Source of the DNA: Chlorokybus atmophyticus
Lineage: Eukaryota; Streptophyta; Chlorokybophyceae; Chlorokybales; Chlorokybaceae
Direction: 5' to 3'
Assembly: GCA_009103225.1 (NCBI GenBank)
Contig: RHPI01003603.1
Coordinates: 47,915-111,914, forward strand
Length of the DNA: 64,000 nucleotides
The notes beneath the pieces were generated by a model. It was not told the DNA's origin. It ran no database searches and saw nothing but the letters and a program-made list of their open reading frames with translations. Below are positions 32,941 through 45,812 of this stretch, one piece after another. Each line of letters opens with the position of its first letter. The first letter of the stretch is position 1. The translations under genes and the position numbers were made by a program.

Positions 32941-35915
32941 AATGACGCAGAGAACAGTAAGAATTATGTGAACTCATCAACAACCCAGCAAGATATATTG
33001 AACCTAGTTAGTGCGGTTGTAGTCTCGCCCCTTGCGCTGAACATGATCATGAAAATATAGTGGGGTTTTTGTTTGATTTGTAGAGTTGTCCTTCAATAGC
33101 TACCGGCAGTACAGTCTCATATGTGGTATCTGCATGTCCTGCATGGTTGCATTCAGACATTGGAAATTTTAAGTATCCCGGTTGCATCTTATGCGGCTGC
33201 GGGGATTTGCCCACATTCAAAACATGCATGTCTGTGGTTATCTGCACGCGTACAATGTGTGGGCTGTTGCAGAGGCAAGCTGCATTGTGCGGGTTTGGTA
33301 TGCTTGCAGATTGCTGCCGCACCTCCATTGTTGTGCTGGTGGTCATTGCATAGGCAAAAACAATGCGTGAACTGCAATGATGGACATGAACAATGCCAAG
33401 CACACATGCACGCTCAGCAGCAGTCGTACCAGCAAATGCAAAGCGGACAGTGTATAGCATGTGTTATGTTGCCTTTGCATCCATGCCCAACATCAACTAT
33501 GTTCAGGCTGTCCCTCGCACAAAAGGTCCAAGATGCATAATGTGTAAGATGCAGTATACTCAGCACATGTGTAGAATATTTTTAGAGCTTTCAGTGCACT
33601 CGTGCTGTTGGTATATGCCTTATTGCATACATTGCACACAAGCCCAAGCACATGCCATGCAATGTTTGGAGCTTCAAACTTGTCCTAGTGCGGCACATAT
33701 GTGAGGATGTGCGCCTGCTGTATGATGTGTGCATGGTGACATGTACTGTGTGCTCATGCGGCTGGAGGTACCACTGCTGCTGCAAGCTACTACAGCCGTC
33801 ATGAGTCAGCACTGCACATAGCCCAGCACCCTTAGTTCTTTGGGTTGTTGGCTTTGTGTGTAACCAGTTGGTATGCTTTGGCCTGCTGGTTGGTTTGTGC
33901 GTGTGTGTCACAGCGTGCTTGAGTGAATGTGTGTGATGAATGCGTGGGATTTGTGATTATTATACCCTATGTAACGCATGACACGATGCATGAGCAAGCA
34001 CGCCTCGCATTGTTTGTACAATGGTTTGCCTACACTTGTGGTTTGCGAATCTGCTGTATGTGGGCATATGGATGCCGTATCAACATAAATTACACTCTTT
34101 CGATCAGAGTGCTCCAGAGCTGCTAATAGCTTTGTTGCATGGCTATGGTTGCTTGCCTGATATGGTGTTGTAGTGAGTAATTGCGAATAATTGGCTTGTA
34201 TTGGCAATAGTCATACTTGTAAAAGCAAATTTAGCATGCATGAATGCATTGTTGGATTACCGTTTTTGATTGCCTTGTTGTAAACCAAACCAAAAAAAAA
34301 AATACAACAAAAAACTGCGTTTGTGCATTGACATAATGGATTGCACACCTCGAGCTCGTATGATGTGAGCAAAACATGTGAAGTCAACAATTGGTACTTA
34401 TGGATTAATGATTGAGGGCTTGAAATATATTGCACTATAAGTATACACCCTTTAGCCGACTTTTTGAAATATTTAAGTAAAACACGAATAGCATTATGCA
34501 CAATGGAGCCGTTGTTGGCATTACATTATTAAAGCTTTAACAGAAGGCTTGGTTGTGATGTAGCTAACGATATGAAGGGTTGTATGAAGCCTTCATTACA
34601 GTGCAGCACTGTAAAACTCAAACCAAATAATGCATTACAAGACAAATATAATTGAGCAAGTACAAATGTATTATTTCATTAACAACATGTTAATGTATGT
34701 GCAATCGTTAAGTTTTTAAAATTTCCTTTTTAATGTTACCAATAAGATGGCGCCTCAAGCAAATGTACAAAGCAATTTACATGCGTATGTACCCATTGCT
34801 TGACTACCATCAATAGTTTTTTCGCTAGCAACAACAAATGTTTTGCATTGACTTTGTGGTGGCTATAAACTTATCTCATGCAAGAATACAAGTATAGCCA
34901 TAAATCACAGGAGAAGCTGACAACGGCTATGCTCCCACATAGCGTAAATGAGTTGTTCGTATAATCGTCTCTATTTGGTAAATGCTGAATCATCATTGCA
35001 ATCCTTTACGTGCATTGACAAGCGCTGCCAAATATGCAATGTTAGTGAGATACAACGAGTTGAGTTTAAACTTCGTTAACTTTGCTTGTGTTGCGCCGCT
35101 CACTTAATAGCGGCAGAGATCATCGTGCCGATAGCATAGCTGCACAAAGCAAAGAACTCATGCAAACAAAACAATGCCCTCGCGAAGAGGTTAATTTAAC
35201 TACAGGAGAAGGAGGAACTCCAGCTAAGAAAGAACAGTCCATCTGCATTAAACACCAAACTGCATGTCTAAAATTATAAGATATGTTCTCGGTCAGAGGG
35301 CTTGTACGTACTTGGTATGAAGCGCGTTTTGTCTTATATAAGTATGTATGTAATTGTATTATAGTTGTTTCGTGTGCATATCATGTTTGCAGAGCAGTTT
35401 CAACTTGGCTTCAAATGGAAGCCGTCGTGATGTATGTATTTTCAAAAGACAAATTTCGGATTCACTTTCACAACAAGTTGTCACACTTAATTATAGTTAG
35501 GGAGGCGCACAGATCAAAGGCTTGCAAGGAGATAACGTGCCATCATATACATGAAATGCATAACCTGAGCGTATATTGTGTCGCAAGTGGCTTTGTCAAC
35601 CCCAATTTTGCAATAATTCAGCCAAAGTGTGGCCTGTTACATGAGTAGATTTAACGTAGCTTAGAGCCAATGATCGAGCCAATAAGGAACAAAGAGCCAC
35701 ATTAACTTCTTACACCTATTGATTGGAACACTAGTTACCAGCCACCATTGACACAACAGTGCACTGTTATCCTGAACAGATTGTCGGTTACACAACAAGG
35801 GAGGGATCATTAAGCACGGAAGTGTATGTGCTTCCGGAAGTCCATACGCCAGCCTCAGAAGGAATCATAGTTTTTGGTTTCCCTTCCGTCAACTTTGTCG
35901 TCGGCGGCGGGCGGG
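32941..35915. other. Long intergenic region
   Basis: About 3 kb between the FHA gene and the histidyl-tRNA synthetase gene. The first part is TGCA-rich; 33900-35700 is AT-rich. Open frames (33121-33540, 33591-33911, 35283-35648) show no known motif. I see no gene here. Confidence 0.6.
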
Positions 35916-38900
35916 ATGGCGGCGCCTCGCGGCGGCAGGGTGTTGCTGGGGGGTGCTGGTGCCCGGCTGACTCCTGAGGACGTGCGTGCCGTGGCTGTGC
36001 GCGGTGTGCGGGTGGAGCTTGACGCCGCCGCCGTCGAGCGCCTGCACAGGCTGCAGGGACCCAAGCAGGAGGAGGAGGCCTCCTCTGCGCTGCACTCTCT
36101 CGCTGCCGTTCCTCCCACTGTCGACCATGCCGCTGCTTCCAACACCCCCGAGCTCCTCACTGAGCAGGTCAACATGCGCATGCTGTTCGCGTACAACGCT
36201 ACTGATGCGGGCGCCGTACTACCATGACTGCATGCCATATGTGCATTGCAAGTATGCACTGCATTGGCACATTGGCTAACACCTACTTGTTACACTTCGT
36301 AGGTGGTGTCTGGGGTCGCTTTGCGTACTACTAAGTTTGTAACAGCGCATTTGCTGTGCACTCTGGCATGGCAGTTGTTGCTTCCTTGTTCATGCATTTC
36401 ACATGCATGCCTAGTATATGGCTCAGAGGTCGGTTGCAAACATGAGTGATTGAGCATGCGATATGTGTAAGGTATTGAGCTACTTGCAATGCTTCAGGTT
36501 AGAGCAGCGTTGTTGGTGTTGGCAGCCGAGCTTCTGCGCTGTCGCCCGCCTCCTCGCGCCACCCTCCCCCGCTTCATCATTGGTGCACTCAACGCGGGTC
36601 TTCACGCTCAGCTTCCTCACTGCGCATCCGACGCGCAAGCATTGAAGCACATTGCCACATTCATCTGTGCGGGGCCACAGCAAGATGCGCCGGAGACGCT
36701 GTCCGCGGCCGGGTTGGCCCCGCCGGGACTCACGCCGGCGGAGCGCAACTGGCTGCAGCAGAGTTGTTGCGTGTCCAATGCGCTCGCGGCTCTCGCCGTG
36801 TGTGCGTGCCGCGCGTTGCTCGGGCCCGCCGACGCTATTGCTGCGCTCACGTGTGAAGCGCTACAGTCGCAGACTGCTGCGTTTGAAGCCAATCTGCAGG
36901 ATGCACGCCCGCACAAATCCCAGCTGGATGTCGCTTCAGACCTCAGGTACAGATTGTTTGTCACAGACGCTGAGTACAGCTGTTGTGTACAGAGTCACCA
37001 CCACTACCACGAACTACAGCATACATACACAATCACATGCAAGCACGTGTACACACAAATGTTTTTTGCACGCATATAGGCATGCGCGTGTGCACATACG
37101 CGCGCATACTGTAGGTCCCTGCTTGAGGGCTCCAAATGCGTGAATGCACGCAAAGGAGGGATTACACCAGCTTCGGTGCGCGCTGTGCCTCAACACCACG
37201 GCCCCATTCGCGACGCTTGCAAGGTACACACACAGCGGGACGTTGTTTTTGTGGGGCCGTATGTTAATCCTGTCTTCAACTTGCAGGCAGCCAATGCTGC
37301 AGTCAGCATCGAGCTCAACGGTGGCGGGGAGCCACCGGCTGCAGCAGACAAGAAGGGTGCAGACACGCTGCCACCGCCGGTGCCATCTCCCGTCGTAGCC
37401 ACAGCCATGGCTGACCTCCAGCTGGCACTGTGCCGACTGGCTTCCGGCAGCTTGCGACGCACGCACGCAATGTTAGGTAAGTACTTAACTTGACCGCTTG
37501 GGATGGTGTGCGTGTTATCTCACATTGTTTGGTCTGGCATCTCAGGTGCATTGCAAGGCTTGCAAGGCATTGAGGAGAGCAGCCGCGCTATGCTTCAGAA
37601 CATGCATCTGGTACATGCACGATAGCTCAGCTAGGTGTTCAACCTGTGGCACACACACGCACACACGCGCAGGCATTCGTATGCACACGCATGCATGCAA
37701 TGAACCACAACCTTGACACTTCTTGTGCAGGAAACAGAAGCCAGTGTGGCTGCTGTGCGCCAAGATGCGGGGCGCTTGGCGGGTTCGTTGGCTGCCGCTG
37801 AGATCGCGCCTGAGAGTTACGAGGACGTGTCCACATCGCTTCCAACAGTCGCAGCAGCATTGGCAGCGGAGTCTGCTGCACGCGTGGCCCGCGCAGCACT
37901 CGTGCTCGAAGCCTCTGCAGCAATGCAAGTTTTGAGCTCACGTGAAGCCACGCAAGCCGCGAGAACAACAAAACCAGAAGCAACGCAAGAACCCGCGGCG
38001 GCGAGTAGCAAACCTAACGCAGCTGAAGAAGATGAGAACGGCGGGAAGAAGAGTGCAAGACCACCAAAGAAGGGTGGGAAAGGTGGTGCACTAGCAGGCC
38101 TTCAGCTTGGTAAAGGCACGAGCATACTCTACAACTTCCTCAAAAGCCGCTGCGTCGAGGAAGGCACGGGTGGGGGTAAGGTCGACGTCAACGCCATCGA
38201 TAAGGCCCTCGCGCCCGACACGGATACCCTGGACAAGCTCCTGGAGGACTTGCGGGTGGCCATCGAGAGCAACGAGAGCAGACGGAAGCCGAAGATTGCC
38301 AAAGGCACGCGGGATTTCTTGCCGGAACAGATGGCTATACGGGAGAGGGCTTTTGGAACCATTGTGCAGGTGTTCAAGCGCCATGGTGCTGTTGCACTCG
38401 ATACGCCTGTGTTTGAGCTGCGGGAGACACTCACTGGCAAGTACGGAGAGGACTCAAAGCTCATTTATGACTTGGCCGATCAGGTGAGATCACAAGTGCA
38501 AGCAAAAGGCAATCTGCCTTTCAAGTTGTTGGTTGTGTGCGCCTGCATGCGCATGTGTGCCTGTGCATGCGTGTGCGTGTGTGACGTAACATGTACTGAT
38601 CAGGCTTCATGTTGTTGTGCAGGGTGGTGAGCTGTTGTCTCTTCGGTACGACTTGACCGTGCCCTTTGCGCGTTACCTGGCGATGCACAATGTCGGCAAC
38701 ATCAAGCGCTACCACATAGCGCGCGTGTACAGGAGGGACAACCCGGCGATGAACCGCGGCCGATTCCGCGAGTTCTATCAATGCGATTTCGACATCGCCG
38801 GCTCATACCCAACAATGGTCCCGGACTCGGAGGTCCTTCGCGTGCTCGTAGAAATACTCGAAGAGCTTCGCATAGGCGACTTTGAGGTCAAGTTGAACCA

Positions 38901-39780
38901 CAGAGCGCTACTCGATGCCACACTCGACCTCGCCGGCGTGCCCTCAAACAAGTTTCGAACCATTTGCTCATCAATCGATAAGCTTGATAAGGAGCCTTGG
39001 GATGAGGTTCGCAGAGAGATGGTCGAGGACAAGGGCTTACCCGCAGATGTAGCCGACCGTGTCGGCGAGCTCGTGCAACAACGAGGCGAACCCAACGCAT
39101 TGTTGGAAACGCTCATGAGTGACAAAAGTGCATTCGCCTCACATGCGGGTGCGAAGCAGGCGTTGGATGAGCTTAAAGTCCTGTTTCAGTATCTCAAAGC
39201 TTTGAGAGTGTTGCACAGGTTTGTGTTTGACCTCAGCCTTGCGCGCGGCCTGGACTATTACACGGGTGTCATATACGAGGCCGTGTTTAAAGGCGAGTCT
39301 CAAGTTGGGTCCATCGCTGCGGGTGGCCGATACGACACGCTCGTGGGCATGTTCAGCGGCAAGCAGGTGCCCTGCGTGGGCGTGAGTTTCGGCATCGAGC
39401 GCGTGTTCTCCATCATGGAAGACATTGAGCGAGCGAAGTCCTCTGTCATACGCGCCACGCAGACGGAAGTCCTCGTTGCAAGCATCGGCTCGGACTTGTT
39501 GACCCAACGTATGGAAGTCGCGGCTGAGCTGTGGGCCGCCGGTGTGAAGACGGAGTACTTGTTCACGGCTGCGCCCAACATGCAGCGCCAGCTCACGCAC
39601 GCACTCGAGGCGGGCATACCGTGGATGGTTATTTTTGGTGGCGATGAGCTTGAGAGGGGAGTAGTGAAGGTGAAGAATCTCGCGGACAGGACGGAGCAGG
39701 AAGTGCCACGTGCTGAACTCGCCGACACGTTGAGCCAATTGCTAGCAAGCACGCCACAAACGCCTGTTGTTGTGCAGTAA
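35916..39780 (+). CDS. HisRS: Histidyl-tRNA synthetase, plant cytosolic type
   Basis: Class II synthetase charging tRNA-His. Seven exons (35916-36167, 36498-36946, 37115-37223, 37287-37476, 37546-37610, 37731-38483, 38623-39780), all in phase, give 991 aa. Residues 1 to about 540 form a long Ala-rich N-terminal extension of the kind seen in plant HisRS. A Lys/Gly-rich linker and a WHEP-like helical part ([10 protein letters not shown]) follow. The catalytic core starts at [11 protein letters not shown] (about residue 546), then [14 protein letters not shown] and RVYRRDNP (motif 2). The histidine-binding ARGLDYYTG is near residue 817, then [11 protein letters not shown] and GVSFGIER (motif 3). 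The C-terminal anticodon domain runs to the stop. It ends 353 bp from the convergent Tubby gene. Confidence 0.97.
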
Positions 39781-40132
39781 TGGGTACACTTTTTACTCAT
39801 TGACATATGCATTGAACAAGTGTTGAGCGTGCGGCAGTTATGTGCTATTGCACTTCCATGCCAATGCAAAGCTTGAACTGCTCTTGACGAAACAAGTCAT
39901 GCATGCACACTGTAGACTGTAGTGTTGGTATGCATGATGGCATTCACGGAACAGTAACTGATGTCATCGTCAGCACACAGTCAATTTGGATCATATCTGG
40001 TTTGGCAAGGCACATCATTGACTAGCAAAAACAGATTGATGGTGGGCGCTCCTGACTTGTTTTCAAAGCCAATATATGTACAAGCACGAAGATGTACAGA
40101 TGATTGAGTGATAATGCACGCGTCGTGCTGAA

Positions 40133-41607
40133 TCAAATCAAGTAGCAGAGCTTGCCGTCGAATGCAGTTAGAGCGATGGCGAAAGCTTGGTGAGGAGATA
40201 GCGGGTGCGCAAAGTCCAACAAGTACTCGGAGTCGTCGTGTTTGGCGAGCGTGACCACAACTTCCAATGGCCGGCCCTGCAGCACTAGCTGGAAGTTCTT
40301 CACGGAAGCCACGGTGGGTTTGTCATACTTGTAGTTGTACGTGTACCGCCAGTGTCCGTCCTCACCCTGGCAGTAGAGCGGCTCCGCACTGACCAACATG
40401 TGCACTCTGCTCATGTCACTCAACTCCTCCCAAGTCTCAGCAAGAACTTCCTGACCACCACTGGAAGTGAGATCAGGAAGTATCGCCCGCATCTTCCGGT
40501 AGCTTCCTGCAAGCGTGGGCACAGTGCTCTCATAGCTGATGCCGCCAACAACCTTTGTAGACGAACTCTTCTCCCCTACTCCATTGGCATGTGTTGGACT
40601 CTCTTCGTCCTCGCCCTCTTCACTACCTTCAACGGAACTTGTTGTGTCGTAAATAGTGTAACGCGAGCCCAACATGTTGCCCCGCAGGTGGCCGAGCACT
40701 GCGGGCGACTTTTTCCGGAAGTCTTTGGGGTCCGAGGAGATGACGTGGCTGGTTGAGGAGGACAACATGCTCCTCTCCTTCCTTCCTGCCACCACCACTG
40801 CACCCTCCACGTGCAAAACAAACGTCCAGCCCGCGGAGGATTTGTCCCTCGTTATCTTGCCGCGTATCATACCTATGTCAGCACATTCACATTCAGTCTT
40901 CTGCATGAGTTATACTGACAATCCCTGCACGCACGCACGCACGAGTGCGCGTTCACACGTGCGCGCAACCGCATGCATGCACACGCACGCACACATACGC
41001 TCACACGCACAGTCTCACTCACTCGTTTGCCTGTTTGCGCACTCTCATGTGCACTCACGCTCAACTTCACGCTTGAGTCACACATGCTCACACTCACATG
41101 CCCTCTCATCGCAAACCCTGTGCATAAGAGTTCAACAGTCACTCCTCTCTCACCTGCTTCCTTTGGCACAGGTATCCTGGCAGACTGCTCGCCTACAGAG
41201 TACTGCTGCTGCCTCTGCTGCGTCATCTTGTCCTCCCCTTTGGTGTTGTTGTCGTAGTAGCTGGGGCCAACGTCAGTATCCACCTTGACGTCGGCGTCGG
41301 CGTCGTTGTGCCTGTGGTTGTTTGCGGTCACCACAGGGCTGCGCACGTCCGGCGGGAGCTCTGCGCTGCTGGGCACAGGGTATATGGCCAGGAGTCCCAC
41401 TCCACCGACCGGGCCCGATGCCCACCACATGGGCTGTGGAGCCGTGGTGCAGGCCATTTTGTGGTGGTGGAGGTTACCGTTGGCAACCTTCTCCTCCACC
41501 ACCACCACCGACGTCGCCGCCGCCGCCGCTTGGTATCTCCCCCGCCCCTGCTCTGCCCCTGCCGCGACACGTGGCAAGCCCTCTGGTAAGCTCGCCCAGA
41601 TTAGCAC
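40133..41607 (-). CDS. Tubby-like protein
   Basis: Tubby C-terminal domains bind phosphoinositides and, in ciliated cells, TULP proteins link membrane cargo to IFT. Two minus-strand exons, 41607-41154 and 40872-40133 (phase 1), give 396 aa. The C-terminal 245 residues carry the tubby landmarks LRGNMLGSRYTIYD (about residues 204-217), YESTVPTLAGSYRKMR, FQLVLQGRP and the ending QAFAIALTAFDGKL. The N-terminal 150 residues are His/Asp/Gln-rich and low in complexity. No F-box is visible there, unlike most land-plant tubby-like proteins. The start Met is the first in frame and could lie further in. The intron (40873-41153) is a CA/CG alternating tract. The gene faces kinesin-2 across about 700 bp. 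Confidence 0.88.
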
Positions 41608-41969
41608 TGCGATGCCCTGCTTGTGTCACGTGAGGCCGAGTCGCGTCTCCCGATCTGGGTTGCGGCACGACAGGAATCAGCTTCCGAACAAAACCGGTTT
41701 AGTCAGCCGGGGTCCAGGTGGTTTTTGGGTTCCGTCTGTCCGTTGTTGGAAGTTCCGCTCATGAGGAAGTTTCATTTTCCAAATTAGCTCTCTCTGCGTA
41801 GCGCATCTTTGGTGGCGGTGTCCGCATTGGTGTCGGCGGCAGCGGCAGCGGCAGCGGCGGCGGCGGCGGCGGCGGCGGCGAAAGCACAGGAGGAGAGTCG
41901 AAGGTGTAAATGGTGGAACATCAGTCTGTCATCTGAAGTGAAGCGAGTGCGGCGCCTTGATAAGCAAAG

Positions 41970-42004
<35 letters not shown>

Positions 42005-42312
42005 AATACCACACGTCCACTAGCAGACCAATTGTCTGTGCACAAAGCGCGTATCCCATTGACTACACACTGATAGAACACACATTGATTGGCAACGACT
42101 CTCTTACAGCTGTGATAAGTGTGTAGCCACTTGAAGTTAGAGAACACTGTATAGCATTCTCGTTCGCGTTCACAATAGCAACCAGACAGAGAGAATGACT
42201 GGCCTGCACAGCGCTTAGTACTTCTGTACAGACAAACACAGCGGCCTCCAACTCCCCACATACCACATACCAACTCCCCACATACCCACTTACTCACACA
42301 CACATACCCACC
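41608..42312. promoter_or_regulatory. Divergent promoter region of Tubby and kinesin-2
   Basis: 705 bp between two divergently read start codons. It includes a (GGC/GCA)n run at 41836-41881, a (GA)n run at 41971-42002 and a CACATACC-type repeat just before the kinesin ATG. No TATA box is obvious. Shared control is an inference from the arrangement. Confidence 0.5.
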
Positions 42313-45300
42313 ATGGGTGCGGATTCCGACGACAAGCAGCGTGCTGGATCTGGAGGAGGCAATGGTGCGGGTGAGTGCGTTCGCGTGGTGGTGCGATGCC
42401 GGCCGCTGGCGTCGAAAGAGGTGGCGGACGGGCGGCAGCGCGTGGTAGAGGTGGACGGCAGCCTTGGACAGGTGGTTGTCAGGAACCCGCGACTGGATGC
42501 GAGGGAACCGGGGAAGGCGTTCACATTCGATCTCGTCCACGACTGGAACTGGTAAGTAATGTACACGCACACGCAAACATACGGCCGCACACGCCTGCAC
42601 GCACGCACACACGCGCGCAAATACTCCCGCGTGCATACGCGCACGCACACGTGTACACTTGCGTAGATGCGTACTCTTACACGCGCACAAACTCGCACAC
42701 GCACGCGCATGTGTGCGCATGCACACTCACGAGCGTGTGTATGTGTCCAGCGACCAAGCCACAGTCTACGCCTCGAGCGCCCGCGAGGTCGTCGCTTCCG
42801 TCCTCCGCGGTTACAACGGCACGGTTTTCGCCTACGGTCAGACCGGTACCGGCAAGACCCACACGATGGAGGGTACGGACTCCGACCGCGGCATCATCCC
42901 TCAGGCCTTCAACCACATATTCGAGGAGATCGAGGGTGCCGGCGGGGCCGATAGGGACTATTTGGTCAGAGCCAGTTTCTTGGAGATATATAATGAGGAG
43001 ATTAGGGATCTGCTGGCGCCGAGTAGCAGCGGGAAAGGGGGGGATATAGGGAAGAGGCCGCATTATCTGGAGCTGAAAGAGAGTACAGAAACGGGAGTGT
43101 ACGTGAAGGATCTGACGAGCTTTGTTGTGAAAGGCGTCGCAGAAATCCGCAACGTGCTACAGGTATACTACAGGAGAGTTGTCGTGCGCAAAACACATGC
43201 ACACACCATGTTGTGAAGGAAGCCAACAAGCCAAACAGCAACAGACTGTTGCTAATTGGCTGTACACTGTACTGCTGCCAACAGTACTGTGTGCTGACAG
43301 CAACATATCAGTGCACACACAGCAGTGTCGCATGCTTGTACGTACACACTCTGCCACGCACAAGTTCCTGACAAGCCAAATGTGGTGAGAGAGTGTTATG
43401 TTGTCCCGCGCAGGTTGGTAAGAAGAACCGTACTGTTGGTGCCACCCTCATGAACCAGGACTCCTCCCGTTCCCACTCCATCTTCACGATCACGATCGAG
43501 TCGAGCGACCGCAGCTCTGATCCCAATTCTTCCGGCCACATCCGCGCCGGGAAGTTGCACTTGGTGGATTTGGCTGGCTCTGAAAGGCTGTCCAAGACGG
43601 GAGCCACGGGAGATAGATTGAAAGAAGCCACGAAGATTAACTTGTCGCTGTCAGCGCTGGGGAATGTGATATCGGCGCTCGTGGATGGGAGAAGCGGACA
43701 TGTGCCGTACAGGGACTCGAAGCTCACGCGCCTGCTGCAGGTATAGTGTGTGCGTGCACGCGTGATCGTGTGGATGTCTGCAAGCGTTTACGCTCATGTG
43801 CGTGCTTGCATGTGTGTCTCTGTGCGCAAGCACACACGCACACAAGCATGCCCATGCGCATGCTTGTGTCCTTGTATACGTGAGTACTGTCAGATCCCTC
43901 AAGTTATGCTGTACAGGACTCGTTGGGAGGTAACACCAAGACGGTGATGGTAGCGAACATCGGTCCGGCTGACTACAACTATGACGAGACGATCAACACG
44001 CTTCGGTACGCCAACCGCGCGAAGAACATCACCAACAAGCCGCGCGTGAATGAGGACCCGAAGGACGCGATGCTGCGGGAGTTTCAGGAAGAGATTGCTA
44101 GACTGAAGGGCTTACTTCAATCAAGTAGTACAGGAGAAGGAGGGTCCAACAACATACACAACGACGCCAACCTCAGCGCAAGTATGAATGAGGAGCAACT
44201 TGAACACGTGCGCAGACAGGTGAGAAAAGAGATGGAGGAGGCGGCGATGTTGGCTGCGGCATCGTCGATGTCGGCGGCACAGGCGGTGTCGATATCGGAG
44301 GAGGCTGTGAGGGCTCAGGTTGAGGCGGCGGCTGCGGCTGACAGGGAAGCGTTAATATCGAAGCTGCGAGCGATGGAGGAGAAGCTCATCCACGGAGACC
44401 CGGAGAAGCTCCTGCAGAAGGCTGAGGAGAAGGATGCTGAGCTGAGACGTATCCGTGAGGCTGAAAATGCTGCTGCGGAACGCATCGCCCAGCTTGAGGA
44501 GGCACAACAACTCGCTGAGGGACACTACGCCTCCATCCAGGAAGAGGTGGAGCACAAGACTCGCAAGCTCAAGCAACTCTTCAAGAAGGTCCACCAGAAG
44601 GACCTGGAAATCCAGGACATGAATGAAGAGTTTCAGCAGGAGCGTGAGGACATGCTCGACACCATACGCGAGCTCACGCAACAACTCAAGCTCAAGTCCA
44701 TTGTGGTGGAAGCCTTTGTGCCTCCTGAAGAGGCTGCGAAGATTGCGCGACGAGCTCGGTGGGATGATGAGCGCCAAGAGTGGCACATTATTGGTCTCGA
44801 GCATGCCGGCAACAAGAGCAACAACATGCGCATGCAAAGGCCCATGTCTGAGTACGCTCGCATAGCATCTGCGGGAGGCAATCCTCGCTTCCGTGCTGAT
44901 AATGTCCTCGCACTTGACTTGGATATGCCTGAAAGAACCACTTATGACTATGATGCGGCCGCAATCAGGGACCCGCGAGTGCAGGCTGCCGTGGATGCGG
45001 CCTTTGCGGACGAGGGTGAGATGCTGTTCATGGACAACAACGCCGGCACGACTCGTAGCGTGTACTTCTCATACAAGGATCACGACACCCACGCGGCCGC
45101 CGACTACGCCCTCACCAACCACAACCCCAACGTTATAAGGCCAAAGTCTGCGAGGAGGAAAGAAGTGGCCGTCAGCAACAGCAGTAGCAAGGATGCCGCC
45201 GTTACACGCCCGAAGACCGCACGCAAGGTTGCACGCACGCCCTCGCGCGCGGGAAGTGCAGATGTTGTTGCTGCAGAAGAAGCTCCAGTATACCCCACTG

Positions 45301-45323
45301 CGCGCGGCCTCGTTAGGCAATAA
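42313..45323 (+). CDS. FLA10: Kinesin-2 motor, FLA10/KIF3-like
   Basis: Plus-end motor of anterograde intraflagellar transport. Four exons, 42313-42551, 42751-43162, 43414-43740 and 43917-45323, all in phase, give 794 aa (FLA10 is about the same length). The motor domain opens with [10 protein letters not shown] and DWNC. The P-loop GQTGTGKT is at residues 109-116, SSRSH (switch I) at 234-238 and DLAGSE (switch II) at 269-274. [18 protein letters not shown] and [17 protein letters not shown] follow, then [20 protein letters not shown], the kinesin-2 neck. A coiled coil spans about residues 360-570. The tail ([35 protein letters not shown]) matches kinesin-2 tails. Its presence implies the organism makes flagella at some stage. 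Confidence 0.95.
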
Positions 45324-45812
45324 CAACAGGTTGCATAGTAGCCTCCCTGTTGACACTCACTGACTGCCACTTAGCAAGTTACCAATTGCGATTGCTGTCA
45401 CTCGGCATGACGTGTGCTTACCCTAACAACAGAACTAACTTAGTAGCATTATCAGGGCATAATGATGAGCAACAACACCATCATGCCTTTAGGACGCATA
45501 AAACAACACCAAATGAACTTACATGTCCCTCATATAAACATTGCAGGAGTCAACAGTAGCAACCAACCAGTGGGTTGCTGAGCTGCAAGTTCTGTCTGGC
45601 ATGTTGCAGGTGCCACGCAGTAAGTGAGTACTATACAGAACTCAACTGAGTGCTAGCCTAACATGGTGACCTGCTGGTATCTGCCTACCCATCCTTGGTT
45701 GTGCAGGTTATATAACAGCAAGAACCGTCTATGCACATGCTACTGCAAAAGTTGTTGGTGCTGTAGGGCGCCATTCATTAGCATCATCGCCCACCTCGAG
45801 CAAATTCGCTGC
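45324..45812. other. Intergenic region between convergent kinesin-2 and SART3
   Basis: 490 bp of non-coding sequence between two 3' ends. No notable feature was seen. Confidence 0.6.

Noticed and set aside
39139-39869. Antisense ORFs of 199 and 189 codons opposite the HisRS catalytic exon
   Set aside because: Shadow frames of a GC-rich conserved exon.
41809-42126. Poly-Ala ORF followed by Arg-Glu repeats
   Set aside because: Read-through of GGC and GA microsatellites in the divergent promoter; no splice link to a gene.
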